Counted from the stretch's first letter, positions 29,765 to 39,512 are shown. The stretch is 64,000 bases of DNA from Bacteroidaceae bacterium (GCA_017467885.1 JAFUKC010000029.1:62001-126000), one strand, 5' to 3'. The notes: generated from the sequence alone by a model not told the origin. Made by a program: numbers and translations.

Positions 29765-31078
29765 ATGAAAAAAAGAATTTTGTATTTAATATCATTAGTT
29801 GCAACTCAATTTATGGTATTGCAGTCTGTAGCACAAAATGAGAGTGTTGTTACATTATCGGGTAATGCATACATAACAGAGGTTTCCCAAAAAAAATCAG
29901 AAACAGATAAAGGTAACAATAGAATGCGTATGACGTTCATCGATGAGCGACACTGTGAAATACGTAATTGGAATGATGCTGAAACTGTTATCAGCTACTA
30001 CTTCAAAGTAGAAAATATCGGTAAAATGAATATTGCGCTTCAAGCAAAAGGACACTCGCAAATTGAAATTTCTCTTTTAGGTAAGAAGAAGAATATAAAA
30101 CTTAACAGCGATACTTTAACACAAGTAAAGGTTGGTTCATTTAAGGTGAAGGAGCCGGGATATGTAAAAATGGATATTCGTGGTGTGAAAATAAAAAAGG
30201 GAGCCGAATTTGGTAATATAGAAGCTGTTATTATTGGTGGCGACGTTGCTCCGGTTATTTGTGTAGCTCCTGAATTTAGCAGCCACTTCGGCCGTCGTGG
30301 TCCTTCTACGCATTTAGGCTACCAACTTCCACGCGAGAATATAGAATGGTTCTATAACGAGGTTATCGTACCCGAGGAGGGTGATATTCCCAGCAGTTAT
30401 TATATGGCTTGTGGCTTTGGTGAGGGATACTTTGGGATGCAGAATAACAGTCCGCATAAAAGAAGAGTTCTTTTCTCGGTGTGGAGTCCTTATGAAACTG
30501 ATAATGCAGCCGAAATACCCGATTCTTTACGTGTAACACTTGTTAAAAAAGGTGAAGGTGTTAAAGTTCAGGATTTTGGAAATGAAGGTTCAGGTGGGCA
30601 GAGTTTTATGAACTATGAATGGAAAGCCGGTGAACGTTGTCGTTTCCTTATGGGAGTTAGGCCCGATGGTAATGGCAACACTGTATATACAGCATATTTC
30701 TTTGATAATACAAAGGGAAAATGGTCGCTTATAGCCTCTTTCCGCCGTCCTAAAATATCTACTTGGTACACTAATGCACACTCTTTCTTGGAAAACTTTA
30801 ATCCTGTCATGGGTTATATCAACAGAAAAGCATATTATGTAAACCAATGGGCGCGTACAGTCGATGGGAAATGGATACCGGTGACACAGGCACGATTTAC
30901 TTGCGATGCTACCGGAAATCAAAAACAACGTCTTGATTATAATGGTGGTGTGGCAGGTGAAAAATTCTTCCTTACTATGGGAGGTTTCTTTAATGAATAC
31001 ATGAAATCAGGTACTAAATTTAAACGTGAAGGTAATATAACAGAGGCACCTGATATTGATTTTTCTACGCTCGAATAA
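29765..31078 (+). CDS. secreted DUF5077/DUF3472 domain protein
   Basis: 437 aa. Signal peptide (1-23, cleavage after VAQ). Residues about 27-155 are a beta-rich domain of DUF5077 type (repeated KVENIGKMNIALQAKGHSQIEI, KVGSFKVKEPGYVKMDIRG). Residues about 175-400 look like DUF3472 (GRRGPSTHLGYQLP, WFYNEVIVPEEGD, YYMACGFGEGYFGMQ, FSVWSPYETD). Function is not established; such proteins sit among secreted carbohydrate-active enzymes in Bacteroidetes, so a glycan-binding or lyase-like role is a guess. It lies 191 bp before the GH109-like gene on the same strand. Confidence 0.75.
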   Translation: MKKRILYLISLVATQFMVLQSVAQNESVVTLSGNAYITEVSQKKSETDKGNNRMRMTFIDERHCEIRNWNDAETVISYYFKVENIGKMNIALQAKGHSQIEISLLGKKKNIKLNSDTLTQVKVGSFKVKEPGYVKMDIRGVKIKKGAEFGNIEAVIIGGDVAPVICVAPEFSSHFGRRGPSTHLGYQLPRENIEWFYNEVIVPEEGDIPSSYYMACGFGEGYFGMQNNSPHKRRVLFSVWSPYETDNAAEIPDSLRVTLVKKGEGVKVQDFGNEGSGGQSFMNYEWKAGERCRFLMGVRPDGNGNTVYTAYFFDNTKGKWSLIASFRRPKISTWYTNAHSFLENFNPVMGYINRKAYYVNQWARTVDGKWIPVTQARFTCDATGNQKQRLDYNGGVAGEKFFLTMGGFFNEYMKSGTKFKREGNITEAPDIDFSTLE

Positions 31079-31160
31079 AATACATACGTTTTTTATTGTA
31101 GAATTATATCTAACATTAATAAATTATTTAAATTTAAACAGCTTATAATATTATTTTGGT

Positions 31161-31168
31161 TATATTTG
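31161..31168 (+). promoter_or_regulatory. -7 box before the GH109-like gene
   Basis: TATATTTG is a full match to TAnnTTTG, giving a leader of about 95 nt to the ATG at 31270. No clear -33 TTTG. If used, this gene has its own promoter apart from the DUF3472 gene. Confidence 0.5.
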
Positions 31169-31269
31169 CAACTGTATTATACCGAGCACAATATATAACA
31201 TATACCTGCGTTTAATGAGAGCACAGATATTAAAAATATAAACAATATTTATTTAAAACACACTGTAAT

Positions 31270-32931
31270 ATGAATTTTAAGAAGTTTTTTAGTTTAGCTT
31301 TGGTTGCAGTTATGGCTATGTTTGCCAATTCTGCGCAAGCACAGTCACTTTCTCCTTCTACAAAGTGGCATTGGGACAAAGGTACTATCGTTGTTGAAAC
31401 CCCTGAACGTCCTGCCGGTCAGGAAAATGTTCTTAACCTTGCAGTTGCTCCAATAAAGACAGTACGTGTTGCTTTTGTTGGTCTTGGTATGCGTGGTGAT
31501 GGTGCTGTTATTCGTTTCTGCCGTATCCCCGGTGTTGAAATTGTTGCTCTTTGTGATTATGAGTACGAGCGTGCCGAAGAGTGCAATAAATTCTTGCGTG
31601 AGCAGGGTCTTATGCCTGCCGACATCTACTGTGGAGAGAAGGGTTATGAGGAGCTTTGTAAACGTCCCGATATCGACCTCGTTTATATTGCCGCCGATTG
31701 GAACCACCACTATCCTATAGCAAAATTTGCTATGGAGAATGGCAAACACGCAGCTATTGAAGTACCTTCTGCAATGAATCTCGAGCAGTGTTGGAGTCTT
31801 ATCAACCTTTCAGAGAAGACACGTCTTCACTGCTTCATCCTTGAGAACTGCTGTTACGACGATTATGAAATGAACGCTCTTGCAATGGCTCAAGATGGTG
31901 TATTCGGTGAGATTATCCGCGCTGAAGGTGCTTATATCCACAGCCTCGAGTGGTTCTGGGATGCATATTGGAAAGATCCTGCCGACAATGATGTTGACAA
32001 TCTCCACTGGCGTTTGAAATATAATAAAGAGAATCGTGGCGACCTTTACGCTACCCACGGCCTTGGCCCCGTTGCACAGTGCTTGGATATTCACCGTGGT
32101 GATCGCTTCACAACACTTGTTGCTATGGATACAGATCCTTTCTTCGGTAAAGATCTTGTTAAGGAGAAGACCGGCAAGGAGTGCAAGGAGTTCCGCAATG
32201 GTGACCACACTACAACACTTATGCGTACAGCAAAGGGTAAGGTTGTTGAGATACAGCATAATGTTATGACTCCCCAACCTTATAACCGTTTGTTCAAGCT
32301 CACCGGTACTAAGGGTTATGCAACAAAATATCCCGAGCCTAAATTGGCTCTTTCAGGAGAGGCTCTCAAGGGTACAGGTGCACCTCAGGTTGACAACCTC
32401 AACGCTCACGGTTTTATGAGCGACGAGCAGAAGGATGCTATGATGGCAAAGTACTATCATCCTATCTTGAAGAAATATGTTGAGAAAGGTCGCGACCTTG
32501 GCCATGGTGGTATGGACTTTGTGATGGATTCACGTCTTGTTTACTGCTTACAGAATGGTCTGCCTCTCGATATGGATGTATATGACATGGCTGAATGGTG
32601 CTGTTTGGCAGAACTTGGTACATTGTCAATGGACAACAACTGCGCAGCTGTAACATTCCCCGACTTTACACGTGGTCACTGGAACGACCAGAAGGGTTAT
32701 AAGCATGCTTATGCTGCTCCCGAGGCTGAAGCTGCGGCTGAGGCATACGCCGAGGCATACAGCGCTGCACAGAAAGATGTTACAGCAAAGAAAAACCTTT
32801 GGGCTCTTTACGATGCAGTGAAGAATGCAAAAGCATCAGGTGATGCAAAAGCTATTGCTAAAGCAGAGAAAAAACTTGCAAAAGCAAAAGTTTCTGCTAA
32901 AAAAGCAATTGAAAAGGCTATGAAGAAGTAA
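31270..32931 (+). CDS. secreted Gfo/Idh/MocA-fold protein, GH109-like
   Basis: 553 aa. Sec signal peptide (1-25, cleavage after AQA). NAD-binding Rossmann segment VRVAFVGLGMRG (65-76); then DWNHHYPIAKFAMENGKHAAIEVPSAM (the His-His and EVPS block), ENCCYD (192-197) and THGLGPVAQCLDI, the residues expected of GH109 enzymes, which cleave glycosides by an NAD-dependent oxidation-elimination route (the known activity is alpha-N-acetylgalactosaminidase). The last 75 or so residues form an Ala/Lys/Glu-rich tail, highly charged and probably helical, absent from the core family. Codon choice (many GCT, CTT, GGT) differs from neighbours and suggests strong expression. Substrate not provable here. Confidence 0.82.
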   Translation: MNFKKFFSLALVAVMAMFANSAQAQSLSPSTKWHWDKGTIVVETPERPAGQENVLNLAVAPIKTVRVAFVGLGMRGDGAVIRFCRIPGVEIVALCDYEYERAEECNKFLREQGLMPADIYCGEKGYEELCKRPDIDLVYIAADWNHHYPIAKFAMENGKHAAIEVPSAMNLEQCWSLINLSEKTRLHCFILENCCYDDYEMNALAMAQDGVFGEIIRAEGAYIHSLEWFWDAYWKDPADNDVDNLHWRLKYNKENRGDLYATHGLGPVAQCLDIHRGDRFTTLVAMDTDPFFGKDLVKEKTGKECKEFRNGDHTTTLMRTAKGKVVEIQHNVMTPQPYNRLFKLTGTKGYATKYPEPKLALSGEALKGTGAPQVDNLNAHGFMSDEQKDAMMAKYYHPILKKYVEKGRDLGHGGMDFVMDSRLVYCLQNGLPLDMDVYDMAEWCCLAELGTLSMDNNCAAVTFPDFTRGHWNDQKGYKHAYAAPEAEAAAEAYAEAYSAAQKDVTAKKNLWALYDAVKNAKASGDAKAIAKAEKKLAKAKVSAKKAIEKAMKK

Positions 32932-32947
32932 TTAGTATCTTATTTAT

Positions 32948-32989
32948 ATTCAGAGGGCTGTCTAATTTTCTTTAGACAGCCCTCTGAAT
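32948..32989. terminator. 17-bp stem-loop after the GH109-like gene
   Basis: Arms 32948-32964 and 32973-32989 are perfect complements (core CAGAGGGCTGTCTA) with an 8-nt loop. No long T run follows, but position and strength make a terminator likely. Confidence 0.7.
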
Positions 32990-33102
32990 TATATTATACC
33001 GCTATATTCGCATTTATAATATTTTATCTCTTCATTGTGAAAATACTATTCAAGAAAGTTTGAATTTTTTATTCAAACAAGCGTAATCAAGTGTCTTTTT
33101 TG

Positions 33103-33110
33103 TAAGTTTG
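33103..33110 (+). promoter_or_regulatory. -7 box before the interrupted acyltransferase gene
   Basis: TAAGTTTG fits TAnnTTTG and would start transcription near 33117, 23 nt before the ATG at 33140. This supports 33140, not 33208, as the real start. Confidence 0.5.
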
Positions 33111-33152
33111 CAATGAAAAATAATAAAAATTAAAATTAAATGAATAAAATTA

Positions 33153-33159
33153 CCCCCCC
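33153..33159. repeat. C7 tract that puts the acyltransferase out of frame
   Basis: Seven C begin at codon 5 of a frame opened by ATG at 33140. With seven C, that frame reads 19 codons and stops at TAA 33197-33199. With eight (or five) C it would run straight into the acyltransferase. The tract is thus a candidate phase-variation switch in the OFF state. Confidence 0.75.
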
Positions 33160-33207
33160 GATTTACAAAATTCTCATTCTCAAGCACTTAACTTATTAAG
33201 ATTTCCT

Positions 33208-34218
33208 TTGGCGGTAGTAATACTTACCGTGCATGTTTTTGGAAGAAAACCTGCAGGATTTAGTGATTCCGATCTGCCTATATTTAATTTGGTTAAATCA
33301 TTTATAGAATCTTTTCTCCATTGGCAAAGTGTACCTATATATTTTTTTATATCAGGGTTTGTGTTCTTTATAGGTTTGCAAAAATGGGATAATGGTAAAT
33401 GGATAAAAAAATTACAGAATCGCAAGAAAAGTCTTTTAATACCATATATAATATGGAATACATTATCTCTTTTACCTTTAATAATAAATAATACAGGTGA
33501 ATTGGATATAAAAAGTATTTTATCCTGCTATTGGGCTTATAATGGTGAAATTACAGGAATTTCGCCAACAGGTATGCCTATAAACTATCCATTATGGTTT
33601 TTACGTGACTTAATGTTGATTATACTATTTACACCATTTTTATATAGGTTACTGAAAAAGAATGGTAAAATAGTTTTATCGCTTTTTGCAATACTATGGT
33701 TATTCAAATATTTTACGGGAATTAAGTTTTATATTCCTACAGAAGCAATGTTTTTCTTTTCTTTTGGTGCTTATATGAGTATAAACGCTAAAGATATGAT
33801 AGCCGAATTTAGAAAATTTTCAAAGATATCAGTATTTGGATTCATCATATTAGGACTTGTTTCTATGTGTTTATATAATTCTTATCCACAAATATTCAAA
33901 ATATTGAAAGCCTTATTAATAATATTCGGCCTGTTTTTTGCATATAATACATCTGTGTATTTGTTACAAAAAGGGTATTGTAAGGTTAATAATTTTTTAT
34001 CATCAGCAAGTTTCTTTATATATGTAAGTCATACATTGGTTTTTTATAGAGTTTCAGCCTTACTAACTAAATTATTATCTCCTGATTCCGATTTGTCTTG
34101 GTTATTTTTATATATAATGAATGTTGTATTAACCTCTTTAATATTAGTATCTGTGTTTTATTTAATGTCACGATATACACCTAAATTTCTTTCCATTGTA
34201 GCAGGAAGGAAAGTATAA
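33208..34218 (+). CDS. acyltransferase family 3 membrane protein, 5' end frame-shifted (OFF)
   Basis: 336 aa are readable from TTG at 33208, with about ten membrane segments. Motifs: LTVHVFG (the His expected at the active site), QSVPIYFFISGFVFF and a run of hydrophobic helices, as in OafA/WecH-type O-acyltransferases that decorate surface sugars. The frame is open back to a stop at 33145, and the codons from 33160 to 33207 spell a normal family N-terminus (QALNLLRFPL directly before AVVILTVH), yet no ATG lies in frame. The only good start, ATG 33140 behind a -7 box, is separated by the C7 tract. Either a phase-variable gene caught OFF, a recent pseudogene, or a base error. Confidence 0.75.
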   Translation: MAVVILTVHVFGRKPAGFSDSDLPIFNLVKSFIESFLHWQSVPIYFFISGFVFFIGLQKWDNGKWIKKLQNRKKSLLIPYIIWNTLSLLPLIINNTGELDIKSILSCYWAYNGEITGISPTGMPINYPLWFLRDLMLIILFTPFLYRLLKKNGKIVLSLFAILWLFKYFTGIKFYIPTEAMFFFSFGAYMSINAKDMIAEFRKFSKISVFGFIILGLVSMCLYNSYPQIFKILKALLIIFGLFFAYNTSVYLLQKGYCKVNNFLSSASFFIYVSHTLVFYRVSALLTKLLSPDSDLSWLFLYIMNVVLTSLILVSVFYLMSRYTPKFLSIVAGRKV

Positions 34219-34251
34219 AAAAATCCCATAGGGCAACCTATGGGATTTTTT
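34218..34251. terminator. bidirectional terminator
   Basis: Stem A6TCCCATAGG / CCTATGGGAT6 with a GCAA tetraloop, flanked by A and T runs on both sides. It serves the acyltransferase gene (plus) and the aminotransferase gene (minus); the acyltransferase stop touches its left edge. Confidence 0.88.
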
Positions 34252-34269
34252 ATTGAACTAACATTTTAC

Positions 34270-35463
34270 TTATTTAAGTTTAGAAAGCGCCTCTTTAATA
34301 CGTCGTATAGCTTCAATGATATTTTCGTCACTTGTTGCGTAACTCATCCTGAAACATTCTGGTGAGCCGAACGATGCACCGCCAACAGTGGCAACATGTG
34401 CTTCTGTTAGCAGATACATGGCAAGGTCTTCACTGTCGTTTATTGTGTAATCTCCATAGCTTTTACCGTAGAACGAACTGCATTTAGGGAATAAATAGAA
34501 TGCACCTTCGGGAACGTTCACCTCTAATCCGGGAATCTCTTTTGTCAGTTTCACTATAAGATCGCGACGGCGTTGGAATGCTTGTCTCATTGTTTCAACA
34601 TCGTCCTGTGGTCCTGCATACGCCTCTAACGAAGCCATCTGTGATACCGAGCAAGGGCCGCTTGTATATTGTCCTTGTAATTTATTACAACCCTTTACAA
34701 TCCAATCTGCAGCAGCAAGGTATCCTATACGCCAACCGGTCATTGCGTATGCTTTGGATACACCGTTTACAATAATTACTCGGTCGCGTATTTCGGGGAA
34801 TTGTGCTATACTTTCGTGTTTTCCTACATAATTTATATGCTCGTATATTTCATCGGCAACAATGAATATATCGGGATATTTTGCAAGTACATCTGCGAGG
34901 TCTTTCAACTCTTCTTTAGTGTATACCGAACCTGTAGGGTTTGATGGAGAGCAAAGAATGAGCATCTTTGTTTTAGGAGTGATTACAGATTCCAATTGTG
35001 CGCCTGTAATCTTAAAATTCTGCTCAATTCCTGCACTTACAATAACAGGAATACCATCGGCTAATTTAACCATTTCGGGGTAACTAACCCAGAATGGTGC
35101 CGGAACAATAACCTCTTCGCCGGGGTTTACAAGTGCCATAATAGCATTGCAAACAGCCTGCTTCGCTCCGTTTGATACCGATATTTGTGATTCGGTGAAT
35201 TCCAGCCCGTTCTCCTTTTTAAGTTTTTCTACAATAGCTTTTCGTAATGAAGGATAACCGGGTACAGGTGAATATCGCGACCAATTGTCGTCAATAGCTT
35301 TTTTGGCTACACTTTTAATATTATCGGGTGTGTTGAAATCTGGTTCCCCGACACTCATATTGATAACATCTATACCTTGAGCCTTAAGCTCCTGGCTTTT
35401 TTGTGACATGGCTAATGTAGCCGATGGTGATAATCTGTTAAGACGGTCTGCTAATTTGTTCAT
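34270..35463 (-). CDS. aspC: class I pyridoxal-phosphate aminotransferase, aspartate aminotransferase type
   Basis: 397 aa. Reversible transfer of the amino group between aspartate/glutamate and oxo-acids. Fold type I signatures: SVGEPDFNTP near the N-terminus, SNGAKQAVCNA, CSPSNPTG, DEIYEHI, the Schiff-base Lys237 in NGVSKAYAMTGWRIGY, and the C-terminal FRMSYATSDENI (Arg for substrate carboxylate). Matches the I-gamma type common in Bacteroidetes and Bacillus. Lies 36 bp after ribBA on the same strand and may be co-transcribed. Confidence 0.92.
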   Translation of the reverse strand: MNKLADRLNRLSPSATLAMSQKSQELKAQGIDVINMSVGEPDFNTPDNIKSVAKKAIDDNWSRYSPVPGYPSLRKAIVEKLKKENGLEFTESQISVSNGAKQAVCNAIMALVNPGEEVIVPAPFWVSYPEMVKLADGIPVIVSAGIEQNFKITGAQLESVITPKTKMLILCSPSNPTGSVYTKEELKDLADVLAKYPDIFIVADEIYEHINYVGKHESIAQFPEIRDRVIIVNGVSKAYAMTGWRIGYLAAADWIVKGCNKLQGQYTSGPCSVSQMASLEAYAGPQDDVETMRQAFQRRRDLIVKLTKEIPGLEVNVPEGAFYLFPKCSSFYGKSYGDYTINDSEDLAMYLLTEAHVATVGGASFGSPECFRMSYATSDENIIEAIRRIKEALSKLK

Positions 35464-35499
35464 GTTGTTATGTTTTTATTTGTTGTTTTTCAATGTGAT

Positions 35500-36714
35500 T
35501 TATTTATCGAAATGCAATGTATGGCCCATTCTTTCGGCTTTTGTATGCAGGTATTTTGAATTGAAGTTATTTGGTTCTATTTCACAACTTACAATCTCCA
35601 CAATTTCAAGGCCATAACTTTCCAATCCTATTCTTTTGACAGGATTATTTGTTATTAGTCGCATTTTATGTACACCTATTTGTCGCAGAATTTCGGCACC
35701 TACACCGTAATCACGTTCGTCTGCCTTGAATCCGAGACAGAGGTTGGCATCTACAGTGTCCATCCCTTCCTCTTGTAGTTTATAGGCTTTCATTTTATTC
35801 ATTAAACCTATGCCACGGCCTTCTTGGTTTAAATATACTATTACACCCTTTTCGTTTTCTTCTATCAGTTGCATTGCATGGTGTAGCTGTGCACCGCAGT
35901 CGCAACGTTTGGAACCGAAAATATCACCGGTCATACACGAAGAGTGAACGCGCACGAGTATAGGTTCATCCTCTTTCCATTCACCCTTTATAAGTGCAAT
36001 GTGTTCTAAACCTGTAGATTTTTGCATGAATGGTATAAGACGGAAGTGGCCATGTTCTGTTGGCATATCAACCTCTTCACCGCGTTCTACGAGCGATTCC
36101 TGGCGTAAACGATACTCTATAAGGTCTCTGATTGATATTATTTTAAGGTTATGTTCCTTTGCTATTTCTATCAGCTGCGGCATACGTGCCATTGTTCCAT
36201 CTTCGTTCATTATTTCAATGAGAGCGGCGCATGGATGCAATCCGGCCAAACGAGCCATGTCTATTCCTGCTTCGGTGTGTCCTGCTCGACGCAGAACACC
36301 TTTATCTTGTGCATACAGCGGATTTATATGTCCGGGACGTGCAAATGTTTCGGGTTTGCTTTCAGGGTCGGCAAGTGCTTTAATTGTGGCAGCTCTGTCT
36401 TCGGCCGATACACCTGTGCTGCATCCGTCTATTTTATCCACCGTAACAGTGAAGGGTGTACCTAAAAGGCTTGTATTTGTGTTAACCTGAGGATCTAATT
36501 GCAACTCCTTGCATCGTGATAATGTTATGGGTACACATAGTACTCCACGCCCGTTCTTAAGCATGAAATTTACCTTTTCGGGTGTTATCATTTCGGCTGC
36601 AATAATGAAGTCACCTTCATTTTCTCTATCTTCATCGTCAACTACAATAATGAATTTGCCTTCACGAAAATCATCTATTGCTTCTTCTATTGTACTCAAT
36701 CTGAAATTATTCAT
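35500..36714 (-). CDS. ribBA: bifunctional 3,4-dihydroxy-2-butanone-4-phosphate synthase/GTP cyclohydrolase II
   Basis: 404 aa. Makes both precursors of riboflavin: residues about 1-200 ([27 protein letters not shown]) convert ribulose-5-phosphate to the four-carbon unit; residues about 205-404 ([21 protein letters not shown] with three zinc cysteines, [16 protein letters not shown]) open GTP. Both halves look intact. It begins 6 bp after the LptF/G gene, so no room exists for an FMN riboswitch directly upstream. Confidence 0.96.
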   Translation of the reverse strand: MNNFRLSTIEEAIDDFREGKFIIVVDDEDRENEGDFIIAAEMITPEKVNFMLKNGRGVLCVPITLSRCKELQLDPQVNTNTSLLGTPFTVTVDKIDGCSTGVSAEDRAATIKALADPESKPETFARPGHINPLYAQDKGVLRRAGHTEAGIDMARLAGLHPCAALIEIMNEDGTMARMPQLIEIAKEHNLKIISIRDLIEYRLRQESLVERGEEVDMPTEHGHFRLIPFMQKSTGLEHIALIKGEWKEDEPILVRVHSSCMTGDIFGSKRCDCGAQLHHAMQLIEENEKGVIVYLNQEGRGIGLMNKMKAYKLQEEGMDTVDANLCLGFKADERDYGVGAEILRQIGVHKMRLITNNPVKRIGLESYGLEIVEIVSCEIEPNNFNSKYLHTKAERMGHTLHFDK

Positions 36715-36720
36715 ATTATA

Positions 36721-38634
36721 TCAAACTAATTTTTCTTTAACCAAAATATCCATTAATTTCTTAGATGTCTTTTCAATAGTTATCAGGTCTTTAAGTAATC
36801 TGAAACGATATCTCCATGCACGAATATATATAATAGCACCTACTGGAATTATTATAAGCGATAAAATATTCATCCATGTGTGTTTGAATGGCGAATGTAT
36901 AGCTTTTGGAGCCATTATTGGCAGGTCGTTAAGCAGCTTGATTATCTTTTTATTTCGGCTGTTACCCATCTCTTCCACAAGGCTTTCCAAATTATTGTCG
37001 AGCTCTTCTATTATGATACTCTCTTTATTATCGAAGAATACCTTCCTTATCGATGGCATTCTTTTTAGTTTATTTTCTTTACGTAATTTATGGGTAATGG
37101 TGATAAATTGTGATAGAATACCGTAGTCTTTTGTGTAATCGGGGTCTTCTATTATCACCTCTTTAAGTGGAATATTGCGATTTTCGCGCAAGCCCAAAAA
37201 CATTCTGAAGAATGTTTTTAATGCATCAATATTTAAGATTGTTGAGTCGCGGTTCGATTGGAATGTGAATATTATTCCAAGTGGTGTAAGAACAAGTGTG
37301 CTCAACCAACTTCCAATCCATATATACCATTCTCCCTCGCGTGCCATTTTATATCCCGAAGTATTGAAGATATAGTATAAGACAAAAGTTGCAACAGATA
37401 TAAGTACCGGATATCCTAACCCGCCTTTTCTCACTATAGCACCTAAAGGCGCACCTATAAAGAAGAATATAAGGCAACCTACCGACAAAGTTATTTTATC
37501 CCACCAGGTAATGCGGTGTTTGTTAAGATCTTTGTCAAGCGAGCGCATTATGTTTTTCTTTATTTCAAAATCGGTCTTTAGTTGTTCTATTTTATTCAAC
37601 TCCTCTTTTTTCCACTTTAAGCGAGAATTTTTGGTACCGGTTTCGAATATACTGTCTATGTTTATTCGTGTAATTCCGTCTCGTTTTATAAGTGAGCTGT
37701 CTTCTTTTGAAAATTCATTGGTCAGCGGATATGCATTTCGCATAGCCGATTTCCAGTTGTTTAAGCCGATACTGTCGTTATGATGTGTCAGCGAATCGAT
37801 CGACTCTTCCAATTGTTTCATGTTTTTACTTGCCGCCTGTGTTACGAGGAACGAGCCGTCTTTCATATTGAATCCGCCATCGAATTCAATGGTTATGACT
37901 TTTTTGCTGTATGTTTCGCGACGATAGGGCACATTGTTTTTATTATTTGTCTGTCCCGACAGATTTTCGAATAATTCACCGTTGTACAAACTGAACAACA
38001 GATGTTGTTGGTCGGCTGTTGTCTCAATCTTACCCGAGTCGGCAACCAGTATTCGTGCATCGTTGAAACCGTTTGACATGTCGTATATCATTACATCATA
38101 CAATATACCTGTCTCTTTGTTCTTGTTTTTGACAAACAGATTATAGCCTTTTATTCTGTCGTAGAATACCCCCTCGGGTATCTCCACCTCGGGTGATGTC
38201 TGTTTAATCGAATATAATATTGTATATAGCTTTACTTGGGCTTTTGGGCCTATTACATTCTGGAAATAGAAAGAGACTCCTGCAAGCAGCATACACTCGA
38301 CTATAATAGGTGCCATTATGCGCAATAGCGGTATTCCGGCAGCTTTCATTGCAAGCAATTCCAAACGTTCGCCAAAATTACCGAATGTCATAAGTGCTGC
38401 CAACAATATAGCCAGTGGCAGTGCCTGCCCTACAAGTGTCAGCGAAGCCAAATAGAAAAATTGTCCGAGAATGGTTATATCGAGTCCTTTACCTACAAAT
38501 TCGTCTACCCATCTCCACAAAAATTGCATGATGAAGATGAATAGACAGATGAAAAAGGTACCAAACAAGAGTTGTGTAAAACTCTTAATGATAAATATAT
38601 CTAATTTTTTTATATGAAGTCTCGGCAGTCGCAT
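36721..38634 (-). CDS. LptF/LptG-family lipopolysaccharide export permease
   Basis: 637 aa inner-membrane subunit of the LptB2FG transporter that lifts LPS out of the inner membrane. Typical plan: three N-terminal helices (IIKSFTQLLFGTFFICLFIF, LPLAILLAALMTFGNFGERLELLAMKAAGI), a periplasmic beta-jellyroll (about 150-260), and three more helices (about 375-455). It is much longer than the roughly 360 aa of E. coli LptF/G: there is a helical spacer near 270-360 and an extra cytosolic C-terminal part of about 170 residues with one more hydrophobic segment. First gene before ribBA. Confidence 0.88.
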   Translation of the reverse strand: MRLPRLHIKKLDIFIIKSFTQLLFGTFFICLFIFIMQFLWRWVDEFVGKGLDITILGQFFYLASLTLVGQALPLAILLAALMTFGNFGERLELLAMKAAGIPLLRIMAPIIVECMLLAGVSFYFQNVIGPKAQVKLYTILYSIKQTSPEVEIPEGVFYDRIKGYNLFVKNKNKETGILYDVMIYDMSNGFNDARILVADSGKIETTADQQHLLFSLYNGELFENLSGQTNNKNNVPYRRETYSKKVITIEFDGGFNMKDGSFLVTQAASKNMKQLEESIDSLTHHNDSIGLNNWKSAMRNAYPLTNEFSKEDSSLIKRDGITRINIDSIFETGTKNSRLKWKKEELNKIEQLKTDFEIKKNIMRSLDKDLNKHRITWWDKITLSVGCLIFFFIGAPLGAIVRKGGLGYPVLISVATFVLYYIFNTSGYKMAREGEWYIWIGSWLSTLVLTPLGIIFTFQSNRDSTILNIDALKTFFRMFLGLRENRNIPLKEVIIEDPDYTKDYGILSQFITITHKLRKENKLKRMPSIRKVFFDNKESIIIEELDNNLESLVEEMGNSRNKKIIKLLNDLPIMAPKAIHSPFKHTWMNILSLIIIPVGAIIYIRAWRYRFRLLKDLITIEKTSKKLMDILVKEKLV

Positions 38635-38881
38635 AGATACCTAATGCATCTTTTGTAATTTGGTGTTTATTTGTGCAAAGATGGTGCAAACAGGCAAACG
38701 TATGTTTGCTCGGCGAGTGCAGCCTATTTTCGCAGTATAATTGCAAATATAGTTTATACAAATGTAACACTTTATTATCGGCGTGTCTGCACAATAGTGC
38801 ATATACTATCTTACAACTGTTGCAAAGTTAGCATAAAATGCTTTAAAATACATATTCTTTGAAAGAATTTTAACAGTATCT

Positions 38882-39262
38882 TTACATGCCCGATTGACGC
38901 TTCAAATATTCTATTTGCGAATCCCAAAGGTCTCTTTGGTCGTTTATTTCGTCACTTTCGGCAAAATCGGTCACTTCAAGTGTGTGTTCGCGTGTCATTT
39001 CATTAAATAATATACGCATTTCGAAGTATGTTTGAGGCTCCTCGTCATCCCATCTGAATCGGACATATACTCCGTTTCTTTGAGATATAAGTGTTGCGCT
39101 TCTGTGTTCGGTTTTTCCCCAACAGAAATCATAAATTTTATCCGTAATCTTTATATTGTCGGCAAACCATGCAGATAATCCCGAAGCGGTTCCTATGTAT
39201 TTCCAAATCATGCCGGCACTTCCTTTAAGCGGATATTCGATATGTAATTTTTCCTTACCCAT
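38882..39262 (-). CDS. START-like (SRPBCC) domain protein
   Basis: 126 aa single helix-grip domain. KLHIEYPLKGSAGMIWKYIGTASGLSAWFADNI matches the START of AHSA1/START-like proteins, followed by beta strands (VYVRFRWDDEEPQTYFEMRI) and a long C-terminal helix (DLWDSQIEYLKRQ). Probably binds a hydrophobic ligand or a partner protein; no known reaction. Stands alone between the LptF/G gene and the tRNA. Confidence 0.8.
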   Translation of the reverse strand: MGKEKLHIEYPLKGSAGMIWKYIGTASGLSAWFADNIKITDKIYDFCWGKTEHRSATLISQRNGVYVRFRWDDEEPQTYFEMRILFNEMTREHTLEVTDFAESDEINDQRDLWDSQIEYLKRQSGM

Positions 39263-39480
39263 CGCTATGTGTTATGTTAATATAAGTTGTAACTTAATGA
39301 ATTTCAGTCGCAAGTTAATCAATAAAATCAATAAATCAAATTTTATATAATGATTATTCCTTTTATTTCAATAAAATTGAATGTTGTTAATTATTTTTGT
39401 TCTGTTTATTGCAGGTTAGGCTTATCGGTATATGTTTTAATAGATATTTTTAGTTTTTTTCGATTAAAAGGATAAAAAAA

Positions 39481-39512
39481 CTTGTGTTTCTAAAATTATC
39501 GCCGTATATTTG
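39481..39512 (+). promoter_or_regulatory. promoter of tRNA-Met
   Basis: CTTG (39481-39484), 20 bp, then TATATTTG (39505-39512), a full -7 match, 17 bp before the first base of the tRNA. Confidence 0.7.

Noticed and set aside
36715..36720. FMN riboswitch before ribBA
   Set aside because: Only 6 bp separate ribBA from the upstream gene; no structured leader can fit.
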